From contig JAWVEV010000133.1 of NCBI GenBank assembly GCA_033856535.1, positions 1 through 6,273 on the forward strand: DNA of 6,273 nt. The letters run 5' to 3'. This DNA is from JAWVEV01 sp033856535 (lineage in GTDB: Bacteria > Actinomycetota > Thermoleophilia > Miltoncostaeales > Miltoncostaeaceae). A program made the position numbers and the translations under genes. Of this stretch, positions 1-6,273 are shown one piece after another. Every line of letters begins with the position of its first letter. Position 1 is the stretch's first letter. The notes below the pieces were generated by a model, which was not told the DNA's origin, searched no databases, and saw only the letters and a list, made by a program, of their open reading frames with translations.

Positions 1-68
1 GTGAACCAGAGCCGGATGAACTTGACGTCCCGCTCGGCCACGGTGGCGAGGACTTGTTCGGCGGTCAC
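1..68 (-). CDS. glnA: Glutamine synthetase type I, N-terminal fragment (runs off the window edge)
   Basis: Only the first 22 codons are inside the window; the rest lies beyond base 1. The fragment begins VTAEQVLATVAERDVKFIR and continues LWF. It matches the start of type I glutamine synthetases (E. coli MSAEHVLTMLNEHEVKF; many others have a KFIRLWFTD-type segment), which is the first strand of the N-terminal beta-grasp domain. The family makes glutamine from glutamate, ammonia and ATP as a cytoplasmic dodecamer. GTG at 66-68 is chosen because family homology begins exactly there and I found no in-frame ATG, GTG or TTG between it and about base 138. A GGAGGA (71-76) sits only 2 nt before the start. 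The overlapping GAGGG (75-79) gives a more normal 6-nt spacing. It lies downstream of the type III glutamine synthetase on the same strand, across a 111-nt gap with a hairpin, so it may have its own promoter. Adenylylation control cannot be judged because that region is missing. Confidence 0.85.
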   Translation of the reverse strand, partial: MTAEQVLATVAERDVKFIRLWF

Positions 69-97
69 GTTCCTCCCTCGGGGGTCATCGGACGCAT
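65..97 (-). other. Possible 10-codon leader ORF ending in the glnA start codon
   Basis: Reading down from ATG at 95-97 gives MRPMTPEGGT followed by TGA at 65-67. The TGA shares two bases with the GTG start of the type I glutamine synthetase at 66-68, a GTGA overlap of the kind used for translational coupling. A second in-frame ATG at 86-88 would give a 7-residue version. There is no Shine-Dalgarno sequence before either ATG. The GGAGGA inside the frame is closer to the glnA start (2 nt) than is usual. It could be a coupling or leader ORF, or a chance frame; the sequence alone does not decide. Confidence 0.2.
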
Positions 98-140
98 GCT
101 CGGGAGGACGGTAGCGGGACCCGGCGACGATGATGCCCGT

Positions 141-171
141 CCGGGACGGAGGCCGATGGCCCCCGTCCCGG
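141..171 (-). terminator. Hairpin after the type III glutamine synthetase, likely terminator or processing stem
   Basis: Bases 141-149 (CCGGGACGG) and 163-171 (CCGTCCCGG) are perfect reverse complements. Inside them 151-154 (GGCC) pairs with 158-161 (GGCC) around a 3-nt loop. The one odd position (150/162) is A-C when read on the plus strand but G-U on the minus strand. The transcript of the minus-strand genes can therefore form an unbroken 14-bp stem, which supports a role in that RNA. It begins 8 nt beyond the stop codon of the type III gene. No T-run follows, so it is not a textbook intrinsic terminator. U-less hairpin terminators, or a 3'-end-stabilising stem between the two glutamine synthetase genes, are the likely options. 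Confidence 0.6.
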
Positions 172-179
172 CTCGAGCG

Positions 180-2342
<2,163 letters not shown>

Positions 2343-2413
2343 CGGCCCCTGTCCTCCCCGGCGACGGTCCCGATCCGGTTGCGGAGGGCCCGGCCATGTG
2401 GTGGTGTGCAAAC

Positions 2414-2432
2414 GGCGACAATATAGGTCGCC
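2414..2432. promoter_or_regulatory. Dyad GGCGAC-N7-GTCGCC overlapping the candidate -10 box
   Basis: GGCGAC (2414-2419) and GTCGCC (2427-2432) are perfect inverted repeats around AATATAG. The spacer contains the candidate minus-strand -10 hexamer, so a protein bound here would cover the promoter of the type III glutamine synthetase. It is a plausible repressor operator; the PucR-family protein encoded next door is the natural candidate ligand. There is no direct evidence for the binder. Confidence 0.45.
2420..2425 (-). promoter_or_regulatory. Candidate -10 box for type III glutamine synthetase
   Basis: Read on the minus strand this is TATATT, five of six matches to TATAAT, and it is the most AT-rich hexamer in the surrounding sequence. 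Transcription would start near 2412-2414, giving a leader of about 70 nt. At 17-18 bp spacing the upstream hexamer is AACCAG or AAACCA, which does not resemble TTGACA, so the promoter may be weak or depend on an activator. Confidence 0.4.
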
Positions 2433-2458
2433 TGCAGGGCCTCTGGTTTGCGCCATCC

Positions 2459-2486
2459 GGCCAAAGGAATCGCCCGGCCTTTGGCC
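2459..2486. promoter_or_regulatory. Perfect 9-bp dyad GGCCAAAGG-N10-CCTTTGGCC, candidate operator
   Basis: GGCCAAAGG (2459-2467) and CCTTTGGCC (2478-2486) are exact reverse complements with a 10-nt spacer, so the arm centres are 19 bp apart, about two helical turns. This suits a dimeric helix-turn-helix protein binding one DNA face. It lies upstream of the candidate -10 box of the type III glutamine synthetase, where an activator would sit, and also upstream of the regulator gene. A transcribed hairpin is possible instead, but no transcript is expected to terminate here. Confidence 0.55.
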
Positions 2487-2493
2487 CTCGGGA

Positions 2494-2508
2494 GAAAGCG
2501 CGCCTTTC
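2494..2508. repeat. Short dyad GAAAG-N5-CTTTC
   Basis: GAAAG (2494-2498) and CTTTC (2504-2508) are inverted around CGCGC. The arms partly echo the AAAGG/CCTTT core of the 9-bp dyad just upstream, so it could be a weaker copy of the same site on the regulator's side. Five-base arms alone are weak evidence. Confidence 0.25.
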
Positions 2509-2515
2509 GGTGCGC

Positions 2516-2552
2516 ACGGTGTCTTGACCGTCCCCCCGCACGCATCCATCGT
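2516..2552 (+). promoter_or_regulatory. Candidate promoter for the PucR-family gene
   Basis: TTGACC (2524-2529) matches five of six bases of the -35 consensus. At 17 bp spacing is CATCGT (2547-2552), a poor -10 with only three matches, though these include the second and last positions. A small dyad, ACGGT (2516-2520) with ACCGT (2527-2531), overlaps the -35 and could allow autoregulation. Transcription would start at about 2559-2562, almost at the GTG chosen for the gene, which suggests a leaderless or nearly leaderless mRNA. Confidence 0.3.
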
Positions 2553-2562
2553 GCAGTCCTCC

Positions 2563-4221
2563 GTGAGCGCCCCCGCCCCGATCCGCCGTCCCGTCCCGCG
2601 CGCCGGCGACGACCTGACGCTGGCCGACCTGACGCTGCTGCCGTCGCTCGCCGGCTGCCGGGTGCTGCCGCCGCGCGCCGACCTGGGACGGCCGGTGCGC
2701 GCGGTGGTCCTGGCCGACCCGGCCGCACCGGTCGAGCCCGACGCGCTGGTGGTCTCGGCGGGCGCGCCGCCGGCCGAGCTGCCCGAGGGCTGCGCCGGCG
2801 TCGTCTGCCGCTCGGCCCCCGCCGGGGCGGACCGGCCCGAGGTGCCGGTGCTGGTGCTGCCGGCCGGCGCGCGCTGGGGCGCGGTGCTGGCCGACCTGCA
2901 CGCGGCGCTCTCGGACGGGGCACGGCTGGGCCACGCGGCCGCGGCGCGGGCGGCCTTCCGCGCCCCGCTGGTCGACGGCGAGGGCTTCCCCGGCCTGGCG
3001 GCGGTGGCGTGCGAGCTGCTCGGGGCGCCGGTCGCGATCCTGGACGAGCACCTGGACCTGCTCGGGTCGGCCGGGATGGGCGAGGCGCAGGACGAGGAGC
3101 TGGCGGCGGCGGTGGGGCGGGCGCGCGGCCACGGCCCGGCATCGGTGCTCGGCCCGTTCCTGGAGGACGAGGGGATCCCCGACGTCAGCCGGGCGCTGGT
3201 TCGCGGGGGCGGCGCCCCGATCGGCGCGCTGGCGACCTGGCTGCCCGGGCCGCTCTCGGGGGCCCAGGAGGCGGCGCTGGGCGAGCTGGCCGACGCGTGC
3301 GGCCTGGAGCGGGCCCGCGAGCAGGTGCGCACCGAGACCGAGTCGCGCCTGCGCGGCGACCTGATCGAGGAGCTGATGGCCGGCGGGGCCGTCTCGCGCG
3401 ACTCGGTCGTCCGCCGCGCCCGCCACCTCGGCGCCGACCTGGCCGGCGGGGCGGTGGCGCTGCTCGGCAAGCTGACCGACCCGCACACCGAGGGCCGCAC
3501 GATCACCGACCCGCGGCTGGTGCGGCGCTTCCTGCAGCAGGCCCGCGCGACGGTCGACCTGCACTGCCCGCGCGCCCTGGTGGACTGGAGCGAGGGACGG
3601 CTGCTGGCGCTGCTGCCGGGCGGCCGGCGCGGCGCCGAGCCGGCGGTCCGGGAGGAGGTCGAGGCCGAGGCGCTCACGGTGGGCAAGCGGTTGCTGGCGG
3701 CGACCGGCCAGACCGTGCCGGGGCTGGCCCTGACGCTGGCGATCTCGCGCTTCACCCCCGAGCCCGAGCGGCTCGGCGCGGCGCTCGACGAGGCGCGGCT
3801 CGCCCTCTCGATCGGCGAGCGCCTGGGCCGGGTGGGCGAGGTGGTCACCTTCGAGGAGACCGGCACCTACAAGCTCCTCTTCCAGATCTTCGCCGACCGC
3901 CCCGAGGAGCTGGCCTCCTTCTACGACCAGACCCTCGCCCCGCTCGTGGCCTACGACGAGCAGTACCAGACCGAGCTGGTGGCGACGCTCGCCACCTACC
4001 TCGGCCACGACTGCAACCTGGCGGCCACGGCGAGCACGCTCTACACGCACCGCCACACGGTGCGGTACCGGCTCGACCGGATCGCCGGCCTCAGCGGCCT
4101 GGACATCTCGAAGACCGACGACCGCGAGAAGCTCTCGCTGGGGCTGAAGGCGATGCGCCTGCTCGGCCGGCGGGTCGCGACCGCCGGCGAGCACCTGACC
4201 AAGCGCGGGCGGGCGGGTTAG
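2563..4221 (+). CDS. PucR/CdaR-family transcription regulator
   Basis: A cytoplasmic DNA-binding regulator of 552 residues from this start. Residues about 17-118 resemble a diverged PucR N-terminal domain: LTLADLTLLPSLAGCRVL, then DALVVSAG where the family has a GGELVLTTG-like segment. Residues about 141-245 look like a GAF-type sensor (LLGAPVAILDEHLDLL). Residues about 290-432 fit the degenerate GGDEF-like middle domain of CdaR/PucR proteins. The C-terminal PucR helix-turn-helix is clear at 475-516 (TLATYLGHDCNLAATAS, then THRHTVRYRLDRI). Family members sense small molecules in purine, sugar-acid or amino-acid metabolism; the ligand here is unknown. Being divergent from a glutamine synthetase, nitrogen status or glutamine is my inference. 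GTG 2563 is preferred because the family domain begins soon after it, but GTG 2551 and TTG 2524 are in frame, and none has a Shine-Dalgarno sequence. The TAG stop overlaps the stop of metW on the other strand. Confidence 0.9.
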   Translation: MSAPAPIRRPVPRAGDDLTLADLTLLPSLAGCRVLPPRADLGRPVRAVVLADPAAPVEPDALVVSAGAPPAELPEGCAGVVCRSAPAGADRPEVPVLVLPAGARWGAVLADLHAALSDGARLGHAAAARAAFRAPLVDGEGFPGLAAVACELLGAPVAILDEHLDLLGSAGMGEAQDEELAAAVGRARGHGPASVLGPFLEDEGIPDVSRALVRGGGAPIGALATWLPGPLSGAQEAALGELADACGLERAREQVRTETESRLRGDLIEELMAGGAVSRDSVVRRARHLGADLAGGAVALLGKLTDPHTEGRTITDPRLVRRFLQQARATVDLHCPRALVDWSEGRLLALLPGGRRGAEPAVREEVEAEALTVGKRLLAATGQTVPGLALTLAISRFTPEPERLGAALDEARLALSIGERLGRVGEVVTFEETGTYKLLFQIFADRPEELASFYDQTLAPLVAYDEQYQTELVATLATYLGHDCNLAATASTLYTHRHTVRYRLDRIAGLSGLDISKTDDREKLSLGLKAMRLLGRRVATAGEHLTKRGRAG

Positions 4222-4835
4222 GTGGCCCTGCTCGGAACGCCGGCGGGGGGCGCCAGCCGGTAGACCGCGCCGCCGGCGGTCAGGTTGGGGCGCCGCGCGC
4301 GGCCGCCCGCCTGGCGCCCCCGCGCGTCGAGCAGCACCCGCCGGTCCACGCGCCAGCCGGTGGTGCGCACCAGCGCCTCGAAGTCGGCGATCGTGCACAG
4401 GTGGATGTTCGGCGTGTCGTGCCAGGAGTACGGCAGCATCCGCGAGTCGGGCATCCGGCCGCGCAGCAGCAGCTTCGCCCGCAGCGGCCAGTGGCCGAAG
4501 TTGGGGAACGAGACGATCGCCAGCGGCGCGATGCGGAGGATCTCGTCCACGACGAAGGCCGGCCGGCGCACCGCCTGCAGGGTCTGGGACAGGATCACGA
4601 CGTCGTAGTGGCGGTCGGCCACCCCGTCCAGGCCCTGGTCGATGTCGCCCTGCACCACCGGCACGCCGCGCTCGAGGCAGGCGTGGAAGCCCTCGTCGGA
4701 GATCTCGACCCCGGTGCCGCGGCACCCGCGCGCGCGGATCAGGTGCTCGAGCAGGCTGCCGTCGCCGCAGCCGAGGTCGAGCACGGTCGCGCCCGGCGGG
4801 ACGAGCTCGGCGACGACCTCGAGGTCCGGTCTCAC
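4218..4835 (-). CDS. metW: MetW, methyltransferase-like methionine biosynthesis protein
   Basis: A 205-residue class I SAM-binding-fold protein. Motif I is VLDLGCGDGSLL (18-29), followed by acidic Glu44 in GTGVEISD. The MetW-specific segments are SQTLQAVRRP (83-92), VSFPNFGHWPLR (108-119) and LPYSWHDTPNIHLCTIADFE (134-153), which separate it from generic methyltransferases. The length is normal for the family. MetW occurs beside metX in many proteobacteria, where it has been reported to support MetX activity; a methyl-transfer reaction is not well established. GTG 4833-4835 is chosen because homology begins there, GGAGGA (4845-4850) lies 9 nt upstream inside metX, and the GTGA overlap with the metX stop indicates translational coupling. 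Residues about 171-205 form an Arg/Ala/Pro-rich, poorly conserved tail. The TAA stop overlaps the stop of the convergent PucR-family gene. Confidence 0.95.
   Translation of the reverse strand: MRPDLEVVAELVPPGATVLDLGCGDGSLLEHLIRARGCRGTGVEISDEGFHACLERGVPVVQGDIDQGLDGVADRHYDVVILSQTLQAVRRPAFVVDEILRIAPLAIVSFPNFGHWPLRAKLLLRGRMPDSRMLPYSWHDTPNIHLCTIADFEALVRTTGWRVDRRVLLDARGRQAGGRARRPNLTAGGAVYRLAPPAGVPSRAT
4238..4278. repeat. GC-rich inverted repeat inside the 3' end of metW
   Basis: CGCCGGCGG (4238-4246) and CCGCCGGCG (4270-4278) are exact reverse complements, and both contain the self-complementary octamer CGCCGGCG. It starts 17 nt past the stop of the PucR-family gene, so it could fold in that gene's 3' tail and help end transcription inside metW. 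No T-run follows and this base composition readily produces such repeats, so this is only a suggestion. Confidence 0.25.
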
Positions 4836-5971
4836 GCCGCCCGGTCCTCCTCGCCCAGGCGGCGCAGGAACGCCGCGATGGTGCGGTGGTACTCCGGCAC
4901 CTCGAGCAGGAAGGAGTCGTGCCCCCAGGGGGACGCGATCTCGCGGAAGCTCACGTCGCCGTGGCCGGCCTGCAGCATGCGGACGATCTCCCGCGAATGC
5001 GAGGTGTCGAAGCGCCAGTCGGTGTCGAAGGAGATCACGAGGAAGCGCGTGGCGCACTCGCGCAGCCGGCGCACCGCGCTCACCTCGTCGGCGAAGGGAT
5101 CGAAGTAGTCCATGCAGCGGCTGAGGTACAGGTAGCTCAGCGCGTCGAAGCGGCGCAGGAAGGCCTGGCCCTGGTGCTGCAGGTAGCTCTCGACCTGGAA
5201 GTCGATGTCGAAGCCCCGCCGCGGGACCTCGCCGTCCTGGATGCGCCGGCCGAACTTCTCCCGCATGGAGCGCTCGGAGAGGTAGGTGATGTGGGCGATC
5301 ATCCGCGCCAGGCTGAGGCCGACGGCCGGCTGCCCGCGGTCGTGGTAGTCGCCGCCGCGGAACTCCGGGTCCCGCATGATCGCCTCGCGCGCGACGGCCG
5401 AGAAGGCGATGTTCTGCGCCGAGAGCCGGCTGGAGGCGCAGATGACCAGCGCCCCGGCGAGGTCGCCGGGGTGGTCGAGCGCCCACTGGAGGGCCTGCAT
5501 CCCGCCGAGCGAGCCCCCGATCGCCGCCAGCAGGCGCGTCACGCCGAGGTGGTCGGCCAGCGCCCGGTGCACCGTGACCAGGTCGCCGACGCTGAACAGC
5601 GGGAAGCGCAGGCCGTAGGGCTTCCCGGTGGCCGGGTCGACGCTGCTCGGCCCGGTCGTGCCCTGGCAGCCACCCAGCAGGTTCGGGCAGATCACAAAGT
5701 GGCGATCCGTGTCGACCGGCCTGCCGGGGCCGATCAGGTTGTCCCACCATCCGGGCCGCTCGGGGTCGCCGTGGTGCCCGGCGGCGTTGGCGTCGCCGGT
5801 CAGCGCGTGGCAGACGAAGACCGCGTTCGAGCGGGCCGCGTCGAGGGTGCCGTAGGTCTCGTAGGCCACCTCGACCGGCGCCAGCCGCGCGCCGGACTCC
5901 AGGACGAGCGGGCGGTCCTCGTCGAAGAGGACGACCCGGCGCGTCTCCACCTCGCCCAGGGAGCCGCTCAT
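4832..5971 (-). CDS. metX: Homoserine O-acyltransferase MetX (possibly succinyl-CoA type)
   Basis: A 379-residue alpha/beta-hydrolase-fold enzyme that activates homoserine by O-acylation, the first committed step of methionine synthesis. The oxyanion segment is VCHALTGDANAAGHH (53-67). The next family block is PGWWDNLIGPGRPVDTD (73-89), then NLLGGCQGTTGPSS (97-110). The nucleophile elbow GGSLGGMQ places Ser154, and Asp318 (DTDWRF) and His351 (WGHDSFLLE) complete the triad. Length is normal, with no breaks. The residue two after the catalytic Asp is Arg320; succinyl-CoA-using MetX proteins of proteobacteria have DWRF here, whereas acetyl-CoA users generally have another residue, so succinyl specificity is plausible but unproven. 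It overlaps metW by GTGA. ATG 5969-5971 is the only reasonable start (no other in-frame start nearby), yet no Shine-Dalgarno sequence precedes it. Confidence 0.96.
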   Translation of the reverse strand: MSGSLGEVETRRVVLFDEDRPLVLESGARLAPVEVAYETYGTLDAARSNAVFVCHALTGDANAAGHHGDPERPGWWDNLIGPGRPVDTDRHFVICPNLLGGCQGTTGPSSVDPATGKPYGLRFPLFSVGDLVTVHRALADHLGVTRLLAAIGGSLGGMQALQWALDHPGDLAGALVICASSRLSAQNIAFSAVAREAIMRDPEFRGGDYHDRGQPAVGLSLARMIAHITYLSERSMREKFGRRIQDGEVPRRGFDIDFQVESYLQHQGQAFLRRFDALSYLYLSRCMDYFDPFADEVSAVRRLRECATRFLVISFDTDWRFDTSHSREIVRMLQAGHGDVSFREIASPWGHDSFLLEVPEYHRTIAAFLRRLGEEDRAA

Positions 5972-6038
5972 GCGGTGGCCGTCGGGTCGTGCACGCGCGG
6001 ATTGTGCCAGCGCCCCCTCGGGGCGGCCTTCGGCGGGG
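5972..6038 (-). promoter_or_regulatory. Gap upstream of metX: candidate -10 and a GC-rich palindrome
   Basis: This 67-nt gap holds two items. On the minus strand CACAAT (6001-6006) matches four of six bases of a -10 box; it would give a leader of about 20-25 nt without a Shine-Dalgarno sequence, but no good -35 precedes it. CGCCCC (6011-6016) and GGGGCG (6020-6025) are a perfect 6-bp dyad with a 3-nt loop, 13 nt past the stop of the upstream enzyme gene. Without a T-run it is a weak terminator candidate. I saw no obvious S-box/SAM riboswitch, and the gap is too short to hold a usual one. Confidence 0.3.
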
Positions 6039-6273
6039 CTATCCCGCCCGGGCGCGCACCGCGTCGGCCAGGTCGCGGGTGACCGGCCCGGGGCGGCCGG
6101 CGCCGATCGCGAGGCCGTCCACCGCGATCAGCGGGATCACGCCGGCGACCGCGTTGGTCAGGAAGAGCTCGTCGGCCGCGCGCCAGACCGGCTCCTCCAG
6201 CGCCTCCTCGCGCACCGGGACGAGCTCGCAGAGGATCGTCCGCGCGATGCCCGGGAGCAGGCCCCGGACCGGG
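6039..6273 (-). CDS. Class IV PLP enzyme (aminodeoxychorismate lyase/aminotransferase type), C-terminal fragment
   Basis: Only the last 77 residues before the TAG at 6039-6041 are in the window; the gene begins beyond 6273. Recognisable fold-type IV features are GLLPGIARTILCEL near the fragment start, the ADELFLTNAVAGVIPL block that lines the cofactor phosphate site, and the closing DG...G.GRPGPVTRDLADAV segment. The family includes 4-amino-4-deoxychorismate lyase (PabC, folate synthesis), branched-chain aminotransferase (IlvE) and D-amino-acid aminotransferase. The TNAVAGVIPL wording is closer to PabC-like lyases than to IlvE (which has TGTAAEV-like text), so PabC is my first guess. The catalytic Lys is outside the window, so the subfamily cannot be settled. 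It is on the same strand as metX, 67 nt upstream of it, and could be co-transcribed. Confidence 0.85.
   Translation of the reverse strand, partial: PVRGLLPGIARTILCELVPVREEALEEPVWRAADELFLTNAVAGVIPLIAVDGLAIGAGRPGPVTRDLADAVRARAG

Larger units (their letters stand above)
2408..2451. repeat. Outer dyad GCAAAC ... GTTTGC flanking the candidate promoter
   Basis: GCAAAC at 2408-2413 and its exact reverse complement GTTTGC at 2446-2451 are spaced 38 bp centre to centre. One further base pair outward fits after one mismatch (GTGCAAAC against GCGCAAAC on the opposite strand). The pair brackets the candidate -10 box and the inner dyad at 2414-2432. It could be half-sites for a multimeric regulator, but six-base arms are short enough to arise by chance. 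Confidence 0.3.
2343..2562. promoter_or_regulatory. Divergent control region between type III glutamine synthetase and PucR-family gene
   Basis: These 220 bp separate two outward-facing starts and contain no convincing gene. The centre (about 2405-2510) is noticeably less GC-rich than the flanking genes, with clusters such as CAAAC, AATATA, CCAAAGG and GAGAAAG. It holds a candidate minus-strand -10 box, four nested or adjacent dyad repeats (listed separately) and a TTGACC hexamer facing the regulator. On the minus strand, the stretch from about 2413 down to 2343 would be an untranslated leader of about 70 nt ending in a good ribosome binding site (GGAGGA, 2352-2357). I saw no convincing sigma-54 (-24/-12) element and no clear GlnR-type tandem box. 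Confidence 0.7.

Noticed and set aside
2343..2562. Sigma-54/NtrC sites or GlnR-type tandem boxes upstream of the type III glutamine synthetase
   Set aside because: I looked by eye for GG-N10-GC pairs of the -24/-12 type and for GTNAC/GAAAC arrays and found nothing convincing.
2448..5108. An 886-codon plus-strand open frame across the regulator and the metW/metX region
   Set aside because: Product is a low-complexity Arg/Ala/Gly/Pro string; it overlaps three well-supported genes in other frames.
6011..6025. Intrinsic terminator between the PLP-enzyme gene and metX
   Set aside because: The 6-bp palindrome has no following T-run on either strand, so I list it only as part of the gap and not as a terminator.
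5972..6038. SAM or other methionine riboswitch ahead of metX
   Set aside because: The gap is only 67 nt and shows no multi-helix junction pattern of the known SAM riboswitch classes.
4886..6082. A 398-codon plus-strand open frame opposite metX
   Set aside because: It is a shadow of metX, which has a complete catalytic triad and family motifs on the minus strand.

Overview
This is a GC-rich, densely packed bacterial chromosome segment with a strong preference for G or C in third codon positions. It looks actinobacterial. The PucR-type regulator, the GTG starts and the pairing of a type III with a type I glutamine synthetase would fit a Thermoleophilia/Solirubrobacterales-like lineage, but that placement is an inference from gene content and not a database result. 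I see no mobile element, CRISPR array, tRNA or rRNA.

Left part (1-2562), nitrogen assimilation. On the minus strand, a complete type III glutamine synthetase (180-2342) is followed by the first 22 codons of a type I glutamine synthetase (start at 68, running off the window edge). A 31-nt hairpin (141-171) just after the type III stop probably separates the two transcripts. Upstream of the type III gene is a 220-bp divergent control region with a candidate -10 box and several dyad repeats. On its other side, a PucR/CdaR-family transcription regulator (2563-4221) is read on the plus strand. The simplest reading is a local regulator controlling its own gene and the adjacent glutamine synthetase(s).

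Right part (4218-6273), methionine and cofactor metabolism, all on the minus strand. In transcription order these are the 3' end of a class IV PLP enzyme (4-amino-4-deoxychorismate lyase or branched-chain/D-amino-acid aminotransferase type), then metX (homoserine O-acyltransferase), then metW. metX and metW overlap by GTGA and are surely co-translated. The MetX active site carries a DWRF segment resembling succinyl-type MetX. metW meets the PucR-family gene tail to tail, with the two stop codons sharing bases (4218-4221), so there is no intergenic space for a terminator.

The points most worth following up are the regulator/type III/type I glutamine synthetase cluster with its dyad-rich control region, the succinyl-type signature in MetX beside MetW, the overlapping stop codons, and a 10-codon open frame that ends inside the type I glutamine synthetase start codon.
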